The position numbers and the translations under genes are program-made. A stretch of DNA of 6,331 nucleotides from GCA-003244245 sp050699835 (GTDB taxonomy: Bacteria > Actinomycetota > Actinomycetes > Mycobacteriales > Pseudonocardiaceae): contig JBOHFW010000190.1 in the NCBI GenBank assembly GCA_050699835.1, positions 1 through 6,331 of the forward strand, in the 5' to 3' direction. This document shows positions 1 to 5,734 of this stretch, in pieces (within the stretch, counting starts at the first letter, position 1; every line of letters starts with the position of its first letter). The notes under the pieces were generated by a model. The model was not told the origin of the DNA. It saw only the letters and a program-made list of their open reading frames with translations, and made no database searches.

Positions 1-1424
1 ACGTGGCAGAAGATCTGGACGGTGGCCAGCTGCGAAAGGCCCCCGCCAACGGCCATCACCATCCCCTCGTCGTGCAAGGCCAACCCCTCTTCGACCTGCC
101 CGCGGTGGATGAGCACCCCGCCCTGGAACACCATCCCGAGGGCCTGCAAGTCATAGATGCCGTATCGGACGCCAGTCTCGTAGGTCGACCGGGCCGCAGC
201 CAGGCATTTCTCAACGTCGTCCCGCATCAGACTGACGATCATGGTTCCCCAGTGCAGGTAACCGTGCTCGGCGCACTCAGGCTCGGCCGAGAGCAGGCGC
301 TGAGCCCGCTGGAACCAGTCCTCGTCCACCGCGAACTGCCGGTAACTGCTGTGCTGCATCATGAGCATCACCGCGGCCACACCGGCTCGGCGGTGGTCAC
401 CGGCCTGAAGGTAGGCGTGATGGGCATGCTGCCGCGCGGCCAGACCGTCCCGGTAACGCCCCGACCACCAAGCCGCCTCGGCCAGGCCCTCAAGATCCTC
501 CGCGACCAGCGGCGCTATCTGGTCCTCCGCGGAGAACAGCTCGAAGGCCCGCTGCCAGTCGTGCGCGGCCAGTGCGGCGCGGGCCGCCGGCAGCCGTTTC
601 TCGGGTGCAGGCACCTCGGCCGGTAGGGATGACCCGGGTGTCGGCTGCGGTTGCGGTGGTGACCAATCGAGATCGGGACGCTGGTGGAGCACGGCCTCGT
701 GCAACCTGATCAGCTCCGGGCTGGGATCGATGCCGAGCAGCTCGGCGAGCTGTGTGCGCAGCCGCGCGTACGCGTGCAGCGCGTCAGCCTGTCGCCCGCA
801 GCGGTACAACGCCCGAATGAGCTGTGCCCACAGCCGTTCGCGCAACGGTTGCTCGACCACCGCCTGGCTCAACTCCCCGCACAAGCTTGCGTGCCGACCC
901 AGAGCCAGATCGGCCTCCACCCGATCCTCCAGCGCCAGAGCGCGCAGCTCGGTCAGGTGAGTGATCTCTGACTGGGCGAAAAGCTCGAAACCGAGGTCAG
1001 CCAGTGGCTCACCGCGCCACAACGCGCTCGCGGCCCGCAGGATCTCGGCTGCCCGCTCGGGTGCGCTGGGCAACGCGTCACGACCAGCGTGGACCAGGCG
1101 CTCGAACCGCACCGCATCGATCGCCTCGGGCGGCACAGCCAGCTCATACCCGTGGGAACGGGTGCGCAGCAGGCCGTCCTGGGCTCGTGGCACACGATCC
1201 GGCTCAAGGGCCTTGCGCAGGTGTGAAATGTGGGTCTGCAACGTGTTCACGGCGGTAGCGGGGGGTTCGTTGCCCCACAGCACCTCGACCAGCCGGTCGA
1301 CGGAGACCACCTCATTGGCATGGACCACCAGCGTCGCGAGCAGCAGCCGCTCCTTGGCGCTGGACACCTCGATTCGGCGGTTCTGGTCATGCACCTCCAG
1401 CGGACCGAGAATCGCAAACTCCAA
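1..1424 (-). CDS. SARP-family transcriptional regulator (winged helix + BTAD + TPR-like C-terminus), C-terminus outside window
   Basis: This is a DNA-binding activator of the SARP type; relatives usually switch on antibiotic or other specialised-metabolite genes. 474 codons are visible with no stop, so the gene continues past the left edge. Residues 1-10 read MEFAILGPLE, the classic SARP opening. Residues about 1-95 form the OmpR-like winged helix (VNTLQTHISHLRKAL at 59-73, LRTRSHGYEL at 86-95). Residues about 100-250 form the BTAD domain (ASALWRGEPLADL, ALYRCGRQADALHAY, LLGIDPSPELIRLHEAVL). A Pro-rich linker follows at about 255-275. Residues about 280-474 are helical and TPR-like, resembling the C-terminal parts of some LuxR-type regulators. 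No P-loop is seen, so this is not an AfsR-type SARP with an NB-ARC, at least up to the edge. The start is TTG at 1424-1422, because an in-frame TGA lies at 1448-1446, no ATG or GTG fits the domain start, and GGAGG sits 5 bases upstream. The family is very likely; the target genes are unknown. Confidence 0.93.
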   Translation of the reverse strand, partial: MEFAILGPLEVHDQNRRIEVSSAKERLLLATLVVHANEVVSVDRLVEVLWGNEPPATAVNTLQTHISHLRKALEPDRVPRAQDGLLRTRSHGYELAVPPEAIDAVRFERLVHAGRDALPSAPERAAEILRAASALWRGEPLADLGFELFAQSEITHLTELRALALEDRVEADLALGRHASLCGELSQAVVEQPLRERLWAQLIRALYRCGRQADALHAYARLRTQLAELLGIDPSPELIRLHEAVLHQRPDLDWSPPQPQPTPGSSLPAEVPAPEKRLPAARAALAAHDWQRAFELFSAEDQIAPLVAEDLEGLAEAAWWSGRYRDGLAARQHAHHAYLQAGDHRRAGVAAVMLMMQHSSYRQFAVDEDWFQRAQRLLSAEPECAEHGYLHWGTMIVSLMRDDVEKCLAAARSTYETGVRYGIYDLQALGMVFQGGVLIHRGQVEEGLALHDEGMVMAVGGGLSQLATVQIFCH

Positions 1425-1429
1425 CGCAT

Positions 1430-1434
1430 CCTCC
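1430..1434 (-). promoter_or_regulatory. Shine-Dalgarno site fixing the TTG start of the SARP gene
   Basis: On the minus strand GGAGG at 1434-1430 is followed by five bases (ATGCG) and then TTG at 1424-1422. The spacing is ideal. The downstream codons immediately give the conserved SARP N-terminus, so the site decides a start that a search for ATG alone would miss. Confidence 0.8.
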
Positions 1435-1478
1435 AGCTCAAGCGATCAACCCGAGCACGGCCGCCACGGGATCAGGAC

Positions 1479-1488
1479 CTCCCGGGAG
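1479..1488. repeat. 10-bp perfect palindrome CTCCCGGGAG upstream of the SARP gene
   Basis: CTCCCGGGAG is fully self-complementary, and its flanks (C at 1478, T at 1489) do not extend it. It lies 55 bases upstream of the SARP TTG start, in the promoter or leader zone, so it could bind a dimeric regulator. Such GC-rich palindromes arise by chance in this kind of genome, so function is uncertain. Confidence 0.35.
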
Positions 1489-1673
1489 TATCCGACGAAA
1501 AATCATCGAATCCGCCCGTTTACGCTGCTCAGAAGGTTTGATCGGGATCTTGAAGCGGCAGGGTGGGGAGGCCGAACCTAAGGCTGTGACCTGCATATAC
1601 GTCTGTATTCGTTGAAAATTCCTCGATTGCTGCCGGGAGGCCAACACGCGCTGGCGGCACATGCGCGCCGAAT

Positions 1674-1705
1674 TGCCCGGAGCATGCCACAGCTAGCTCC
1701 GGGCA
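1674..1705. repeat. 10-bp perfect inverted repeat (stem-loop or operator) between the divergent genes
   Basis: TGCCCGGAGC at 1674-1683 is the exact reverse complement of GCTCCGGGCA at 1696-1705, with a 12-base loop that includes AGCTA. Eight of the ten pairs are G-C, so a transcript from either strand would fold stably. No T-tract follows on the plus strand (CCATCGGC), and only AATTC follows on the minus strand, so it is not a textbook intrinsic terminator. It lies about 250 bases from the SARP start and 280 from the NB-ARC gene start. It could act as an insulator between the two promoters, an operator or an attenuator; the sequence does not decide between these. Confidence 0.6.
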
Positions 1706-1712
1706 CCATCGG

Positions 1713-1726
1713 CACACAGCACACAG
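1713..1726. repeat. Tandem heptamer CACACAG x2
   Basis: CACACAG occurs twice head to tail (1713-1719 and 1720-1726). The longer CACAGCTA appears at 1688-1695 and again at 1722-1729, 34 bases apart. SARP proteins are known to recognise heptameric direct repeats, usually spaced at about one helical turn; here the 7-base period does not match that geometry. Recorded as a possible binding cluster only. Confidence 0.35.
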
Positions 1727-1896
1727 CTACCGGCGAGCCTCCCATTTCTCCCTTTGCGTGCCTGCGAATGCTAACAGTAAAAGTACCCGCTTTTGTTTGC
1801 CAGCCGGAATCGGGATGAACACGGTTTGTGCGCTGTTTGACCACAGTTAGGCCGGTGGGCCTGAGATGTGTCATCAGCTGGGCGGATACTGCTGCC

Positions 1897-1923
1897 TTGG
1901 CTCAGCCGGGCCTCTCGTATAGC
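1897..1923 (+). promoter_or_regulatory. Weak candidate promoter for the NB-ARC gene
   Basis: TTGGCT (1897-1902) and TATAGC (1918-1923) resemble -35 and -10 boxes, but the 15-base spacer is short. A transcript would begin near 1930, leaving a leader of about 55 bases. An alternative is TTGACC (1837-1842) with TGAGAT (1862-1867) at a 19-base spacer, which has a poor -10. Actinomycete promoters vary widely, so this is a pointer only. Confidence 0.25.
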
Positions 1924-1950
1924 CTCTGAACTGGCTTTTTGGTCATTACG

Positions 1951-1968
1951 CGGACACGCTGTGGTCCG
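1951..1968 (+). promoter_or_regulatory. Leader hairpin just before the ribosome binding site of the NB-ARC gene
   Basis: CGGA-CAC (1951-1957) pairs with GTG-TCCG (1961-1968), leaving one bulged G and a GCT loop: seven base pairs. The hairpin ends four bases before the purine-rich ribosome binding site at 1973-1980. It could influence translation initiation or stabilise the 5' end of the mRNA. It leaves the binding site itself free, so occlusion is not obvious. Confidence 0.4.
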
Positions 1969-1972
1969 TCAA

Positions 1973-1980
1973 GAGGGAGG
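1973..1980 (+). promoter_or_regulatory. Shine-Dalgarno region deciding the ATG start at 1984
   Basis: GAGGGAGG ends three bases before ATG at 1984-1986. Spacing is tight but workable, with the upstream AGG also available. It supports the ATG over the in-frame TTG at 1939, which would add 15 residues lacking family character. Confidence 0.65.
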
Positions 1981-1983
1981 GCG

Positions 1984-4335
1984 ATGGCGAAGGCACCTGG
2001 TCCGACACCACCAGGCCTGGTCGGCGACTTCGCGCAGTACCTGCGGGACCTAGCGATCCAGGCTGGCAAGCCGGACTACGCACAGATGCGCAAGGCCACG
2101 AGTTACGGGCGTTCTGCACTGTCCGCGGCCTTCGCCGGGAAGAAGCTGCCGGCGTGGGAACTCACCGCAAAGCTCGTCCATTTCCTCGGTGGGGACGTCG
2201 ATGCTGCCCGCGGGCGCTGGGCCACTGCGAAGAGTACGCAGATCCAGCTCAGATCCGTCGGCGAGCCGGCGAGCCGGCCGGTGGCGGGTCAGCAACCCGA
2301 TCCGGTTGAGTTGCCGGTCCCGCGGCAGCTCCCCATGGACGTGCCGCATTTCACCGCCCGGGGAAATGAGCTCGGCACGCTTGATGCTTTCCTGACGCAG
2401 GCCGGGAACGGAATGCCGAGCACTGTGGTGATCTCGACGATTGGTGGCACCGCAGGGGTGGGCAAGACCGCGCTGGCAGTGCACTGGGCGCATCGCGTGC
2501 GGGAGCGCTTCCCCGACGGGCAGCTGCACATCAACCTGCGCGGTTACGACCCCGGGCCAGCGGTCCGCCCTGAGGAAGCCCTGAACAGATTCCTGCGGGC
2601 CCTGAACGTCACGCCCGCGCAGATACCCGCCGAACTGGAGGCGCAAGCAGCGCTGTACCGGTCGCTGCTGGTCGGTCGGCGCATGCTCATCGTGTTGGAC
2701 AACGCTGCCACACCCGATCAGGTCAGGCCGTTGCTGCCGGGTTCGCCTGGCTGCCAGGTGGTGGTCACCAGCCGCAGCAACCTCGCCGGGCTGGTCATCC
2801 GCGAAGGAGCACATCGCATCACCCTGGACGCGCTGGCCCCTGAGGAAGCCCGCACGTTGCTGCGAGAGATCATCGGAGCACACCGCACCGACGCAGAGCC
2901 GCACGCGGCAACCGAACTGGCCCGGCTCTGCGCGTTTCTCCCGCTGGCATTGCGGATCGCCGGTGAGCGCGCCGCGTCTCACCCCCATACCGCGCTGACC
3001 GACCTGGTGTGCGAGCTGGCCGATGGAGGCGATCGCCTGGCGGCGCTCGGGACCGATGACGAGACCACGACGATGCGTGCCGTGTTCTCCTGGTCCTACC
3101 GCACACTCGACCCGGACTGCGCCCGCGCTTTCCGGTTGCTCAGCTTGCACACCGGGCCAGACATCAGCACACCAGCCGCCGCCGCCCTGCTCAGCAAACC
3201 CCTCGCCCACGCCCGGCAACTCCTCGCCGCCCTGAGCGACGCCAATCTCATCGAACCCGCCGCCCACGACCGGTACCGCTTCCATGACCTGCTTCGCCTC
3301 TACGCATCCGAGCGCGCACACACCGATGAGCCCGAACCGGAACGCGATGCCGCCGTGCGGCGATTGCTGTCCTGGTACCTGCACACCGCCGATGCCGCCG
3401 ACCGCCAGCTCATGCCACATCGCCCACGCGTCCCCCTCGACCCTCCCGAGGCAGGCACCCGCCACCTGCCATTGAGCACCCGCGGCCGAGCGTTGACATG
3501 GTGCGAGAGCGAACGCGCCAACCTGGTGGCCGCCACCCGCCAAGCCCGCTCCAGCAGCCATCAGAGCACCGCATGGCAACTCGCCGTCGTGCTCTGGGGC
3601 TTCTTCAGCCTGCGCAAACACTGGCCAGAGTGGATCACGACCAGCAGCACCGGCCTGGCCGCAGCCCAGGACATCCACGACCGGTTCGGTGAAGCATATG
3701 TTCTGACGACGCTCGCCAACGCCTACCGGGACCTCCGGCGATTCACCGAAGCCATCGGCGCCTTCGACCAGGCTCTCGCTATCTGGGACGAGATCGGCAA
3801 CTGCGGGAAGGAGAAGGCCGCAACCCTGACCCTTCAGGGCATGGCCTACATCGATCTGCGCCAGTTGGACGACGCGGCCGCCAGCCTGCAGGACGCATCG
3901 GCAATCCTGCGGCGGGTTGGCGATCTGTGGGGCGGCGGCTGGGCCCACCACCTCCTCAGCGAAACCTATCGCGGCCTTCGCCGCTACGAGGACGCCATCG
4001 ACCATGCCCGAGCCGCGCTGGATTCCTTCAGCCAGATCGACGACCGATGGGGCTTGGGCTGGAGCCTGCACGACCTCGGTCAGAACTACCGGTGCCTGCG
4101 CCGCTGCGACGACGCCATCGACCACTTCCACCAGGCACTGAGCGCTCGCCGGGAAGCCGGCGACCGGCAGGGCGAAGCTGTGACCCTGAAGGCACTCGGT
4201 ACCACCCTGCATGACGCCGGCCACCCAGACCAGGCCCGCGATTCATGGCGTTCCGCACTCGCGATCCTCACCGAGCTCAACGATCCCCTCGCCGCCACCA
4301 TCCGCGCCAGCCTGGAAGGACCCGAGAATTCCTGA
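1984..4335 (+). CDS. HTH-NB-ARC-TPR (STAND) transcriptional regulator, AfsR-like
   Basis: A signal-transduction ATPase of the STAND class: nucleotide state and TPR-bound signals are expected to control oligomerisation and DNA binding in the cytoplasm. The 783-residue frame is intact. Residues about 8-85 match the short HTH-type head common in actinomycete NB-ARC proteins (YGRSALSAAFAGKKLPAWEL at 41-60). The NB-ARC follows: Walker A GTAGVGKT at 155-162 with K161, Walker B LIVLDN at 235-240, sensor-like VVVTSR at 259-264, GLPL-like FLPLAL at 318-323, and MHD-like RFHDLL at 432-437. A linker domain spans about 455-560. Five TPRs with a nearly exact 40-residue period run from about 570 to 770 (AYVLTTLANAYRDL, YEDAIDHARAALDSF, CDDAIDHFHQALSARREAG). 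There is no SARP/BTAD head, no transmembrane segment and no toxic effector domain, so a regulator is more likely than an abortive-infection protein. It is divergent from the SARP gene, and a short disrupted frame follows after 19 bases. The signal and targets are unknown. Confidence 0.93.
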   Translation: MAKAPGPTPPGLVGDFAQYLRDLAIQAGKPDYAQMRKATSYGRSALSAAFAGKKLPAWELTAKLVHFLGGDVDAARGRWATAKSTQIQLRSVGEPASRPVAGQQPDPVELPVPRQLPMDVPHFTARGNELGTLDAFLTQAGNGMPSTVVISTIGGTAGVGKTALAVHWAHRVRERFPDGQLHINLRGYDPGPAVRPEEALNRFLRALNVTPAQIPAELEAQAALYRSLLVGRRMLIVLDNAATPDQVRPLLPGSPGCQVVVTSRSNLAGLVIREGAHRITLDALAPEEARTLLREIIGAHRTDAEPHAATELARLCAFLPLALRIAGERAASHPHTALTDLVCELADGGDRLAALGTDDETTTMRAVFSWSYRTLDPDCARAFRLLSLHTGPDISTPAAAALLSKPLAHARQLLAALSDANLIEPAAHDRYRFHDLLRLYASERAHTDEPEPERDAAVRRLLSWYLHTADAADRQLMPHRPRVPLDPPEAGTRHLPLSTRGRALTWCESERANLVAATRQARSSSHQSTAWQLAVVLWGFFSLRKHWPEWITTSSTGLAAAQDIHDRFGEAYVLTTLANAYRDLRRFTEAIGAFDQALAIWDEIGNCGKEKAATLTLQGMAYIDLRQLDDAAASLQDASAILRRVGDLWGGGWAHHLLSETYRGLRRYEDAIDHARAALDSFSQIDDRWGLGWSLHDLGQNYRCLRRCDDAIDHFHQALSARREAGDRQGEAVTLKALGTTLHDAGHPDQARDSWRSALAILTELNDPLAATIRASLEGPENS

Positions 4336-4354
4336 GCCGGCCCAAGGAGCCACC

Positions 4355-4447
4355 GTGTCCTATCCAGATCCCCGCTACCTCGGTGACACCGGAGACGCCA
4401 CAACGGGAGTCCCAGTGCTCCCGAACGTGTCCCGAGCCGCAGGGTAG
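4355..4447 (+). pseudogene. Truncated start of a downstream gene, possibly a cupin protein
   Basis: AAGGAG (4344-4349) lies five bases before GTG at 4355, only 19 bases after the stop of the NB-ARC gene, as expected for the next gene of an operon. The frame encodes 30 residues beginning MSYPDPRYLGDTGDA and then stops at TAG 4445-4447. From memory, this opening resembles the N-termini of actinomycete cupin-domain proteins of roughly 150 residues, which continue with a Tyr/Arg-Pro-rich stretch and then the barrel. None of that follows here; residues 17-30 look unrelated. I infer that the gene was cut off when the mobile DNA to its right arrived. Alternatively it is a genuine short peptide gene or a chance frame. 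The cupin assignment is tentative; the good ribosome binding site is seen directly. Confidence 0.4.
4404..4423 (+). terminator. Possible hairpin terminator after the NB-ARC gene
   Basis: CGGGAG (4404-4409) pairs with CTCCCG (4418-4423) around an 8-base loop, extendable by a T-G wobble. It lies about 70 bases after the NB-ARC stop. No T-tract follows, as is common for actinomycete terminators. It lies inside the short truncated frame, so it may be incidental. Confidence 0.25.
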
Positions 4448-4556
4448 AGCATCCCAGCAGGTCAAGGGGTTGGACTTGAGTGCCGGTTCGCGGCACGACC
4501 AGTCCCTGGAGTTGGAGAGCGGGACAAACCGTGGGAGGCAGTCGGATGCCGGGCCG
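4448..4556. other. Non-coding junction between the truncated frame and the integrase relic
   Basis: No gene is seen here. The only structure noted is GTGCCG-GTTCG-CGGCAC (4480-4496), a 6-bp hairpin with a GTTCG loop, which could serve as an end signal for the leftward integrase gene. The boundary of the inserted DNA should lie in or just before this stretch, but no terminal inverted repeat or target duplication can be recognised. Confidence 0.4.
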
Positions 4557-5491
4557 TTAGCGGTGGTGGCGGCTGAGGTCGAGTAGTTCTTCGGTGACTT
4601 GGGCGACCGCTTGGGCGCTGAGCTGGATGTAGCGCATGGCTGTACGGGGATTGCGATGCCGGGTCTTAGCCATGATTGTCTGCAAGGGCACATTCTTCTC
4701 GCCGAGATGGGTGACCGCGGAGTGACGTAGCTGATGTAGTTCCCAGCCGGTGTAGGTGGCCAGCAGGATGCGTGCTCGGTCGTAGCCCAGCCGCGCTTTG
4801 CCGGTGTGCGGGCACAGGTCCCGGGCAGATGGACGCCGGGACGGTGCCGGGCGGCGCTGGGAGAGAAACACTGGGCCGTGGTCGCGGCCGCGGAGCAGGC
4901 GAGGCAGCAGATGCGCGGTGCCGGAGGCCCAGTGGACCCATTCGGTGTCCCCGCCTTTGGCGGTGACTTTGGCTCGCCGGCGGGCAGGTCAAGGTCGTCG
5001 ATGTCTAGCGCCAGGATCTCACTGGCCCGGGCGGCGGTTTCATAGAGCATTCGCCACAGGGTTTTTTCCCGTAGGGGCAGGTCTCGGCGCGACAGTTGCC
5101 GCTCGATGGCCGCCCGGGGTAGCGCTTTGGTGTGGTCGGTGCGCTCGGGGCGTCGTTCCAGCACCGGTGGCAGGGTTGGGGCGCTCCAGCGGTTTTTGGT
5201 GCACCAGGCCAGCCAGGAGGACACCGCGGCCCGGTTGCGGTTCCAGGTGGCTGGCGCCGAGGCAGCCCAGGCGTTGGTGAATATTTCGGCGAGGTCGTCG
5301 CCGGTCAGCTCGGCGAGCGCCCGATCCGGGCCAAAGTGATCCAGGGCTCGGTCGAGCGCGGCGGTATAGGCCCGGCGGGTGTTGGGGTTGGCGCAGCGCG
5401 GGGAGGACAGGAAGGCGTCCACCGCCTCACGCAGGGTCGGACTCGTCCCCGCCGATGCGGACGAGCGATGATCGTGCCCCTGGTCTCCCAC
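4557..5491 (-). pseudogene. Tyrosine recombinase/integrase, one frameshift
   Basis: Tyrosine recombinases cut and rejoin DNA at specific sites. Reading through one lost base gives about 311 residues, a normal length. The N-terminal SAM-like core-binding part spans about 15-110 (LREAVDAFLSSPRCANPNT, PATWNRNRAAVSSWLAWC). The catalytic domain spans about 120-300 and has every active-site residue: R155 (AARASEIL), K179 (TAKGGDTEW), H253 and R256 (HQLRHSAVTHL), H279 (AKTRHRNP) and Y288 (AMRYIQ). The break lies at about 4978-4984: upstream codons read LDIDDLDLPA and then run on out of frame, while RRAKVTAKGGDTEW resumes one base off. No slippery heptamer is present, so a disabling deletion or a sequencing error is likelier than programmed shifting. 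The start is uncertain: GTG at 5491-5489 is used, but it has no good Shine-Dalgarno site and overlaps the antisense helicase piece, so the original 5' end may have been replaced near 5460. The stop is TAA at 4559-4557. Confidence 0.85.
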
Positions 5492-5734
5492 CTCATCGCC
5501 GAGGGCCAGCAGGTCATCGTGTTCCGCAGCACCAGGCCAGCCGCCCGGGGGTGCGCCACCTATCTCGCCAACGAGCTGGGACTCACGCCGGCAACCGAGG
5601 CGCTCGATGCCTTGGCCACCGGCGACCCGAGTGGGCTGAGCACCCAGCTGCGCCGGTGTCTGACTGGCGGGGTCGCCTTCCACATCTCCGATCTCGACCG
5701 CGACGAGAAACTCGTGATTGAGGATCAGTTCCGC
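5468..5734 (+). pseudogene. Internal fragment of a superfamily 2 (DEAD/DEAH, Ski2-like) helicase
   Basis: These helicases unwind nucleic acid using ATP. The 89 residues beginning MIVPLVSHLIAEGQQVIVFR match the start of the second RecA-like domain: the motif IV region (QQVIVFRSTRPAARGCATYL), then LRRCLTGGVAFHISDLDRDE and a VIEDQFR end. This corresponds to the GVAFHHAGL stretch in relatives, with the second H replaced. The whole first RecA domain (Walker A, DEAD/DEAH box) is missing upstream, and motifs V and VI are missing downstream. After FR the frame runs 11 unrelated codons to a TGA at 5768-5770. The left edge lies between about 5459 and 5470, where integrase sequence on the other strand begins; the right edge lies at about 5730, where transposase sequence begins. 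It cannot be functional. Its parent gene is not in the window, so it probably came in with, or was cut by, mobile DNA. Confidence 0.75.

Larger units (their letters stand above)
1425..1983. other. Divergent intergenic control region, no convincing gene
   Basis: 559 bases separate the starts of the SARP gene (leftward) and the HTH-NB-ARC-TPR gene (rightward). Open frames of 60-98 codons can be drawn on both strands (for example 1578-1874 minus and 1612-1818 plus), but none has a recognisable domain together with a good ribosome binding site, and their composition is not gene-like. Local AT-richer pockets at about 1592-1622 and 1741-1800 are where promoters could lie. The region holds several symmetric or repeated elements listed separately. 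Its length exceeds what two simple promoters need, which fits room for operators or a leader RNA; that part is inference. Confidence 0.7.

Noticed and set aside
3..626. Plus-strand frame of 207 codons at the left end
   Set aside because: It lies opposite the SARP gene, whose minus-strand translation matches the family throughout; the plus-strand residues match nothing.
1578..1874. 98-codon minus-strand frame in the divergent intergenic region
   Set aside because: No domain, no good ribosome binding site, uneven composition, and it crosses the inverted repeat.
2050..4224. A 724-codon open frame antisense to the NB-ARC gene
   Set aside because: Its residues are low-complexity Gly/Ala/Val/Gln-rich with no domain, while the plus strand has a textbook NB-ARC-TPR protein. 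It is open only because of high-GC codon use.
1984..4335. NB-ARC-TPR protein as an anti-phage STAND (Avs-like) defence gene
   Set aside because: The N-terminus is an HTH-type head, not a nuclease, protease or membrane effector, and the neighbour is a SARP regulator. A transcription regulator fits better.
4480..4496. Hairpin with GTTCG loop as a tRNA T-arm / attachment site
   Set aside because: The stem is 6 bp, the conserved T-loop bases and acceptor stem are absent, and no tRNA body is found on either side.
4975..4987. Programmed frameshifting in the integrase
   Set aside because: No slippery heptamer or A-run is present, and tyrosine recombinases of this kind are normally a single frame.
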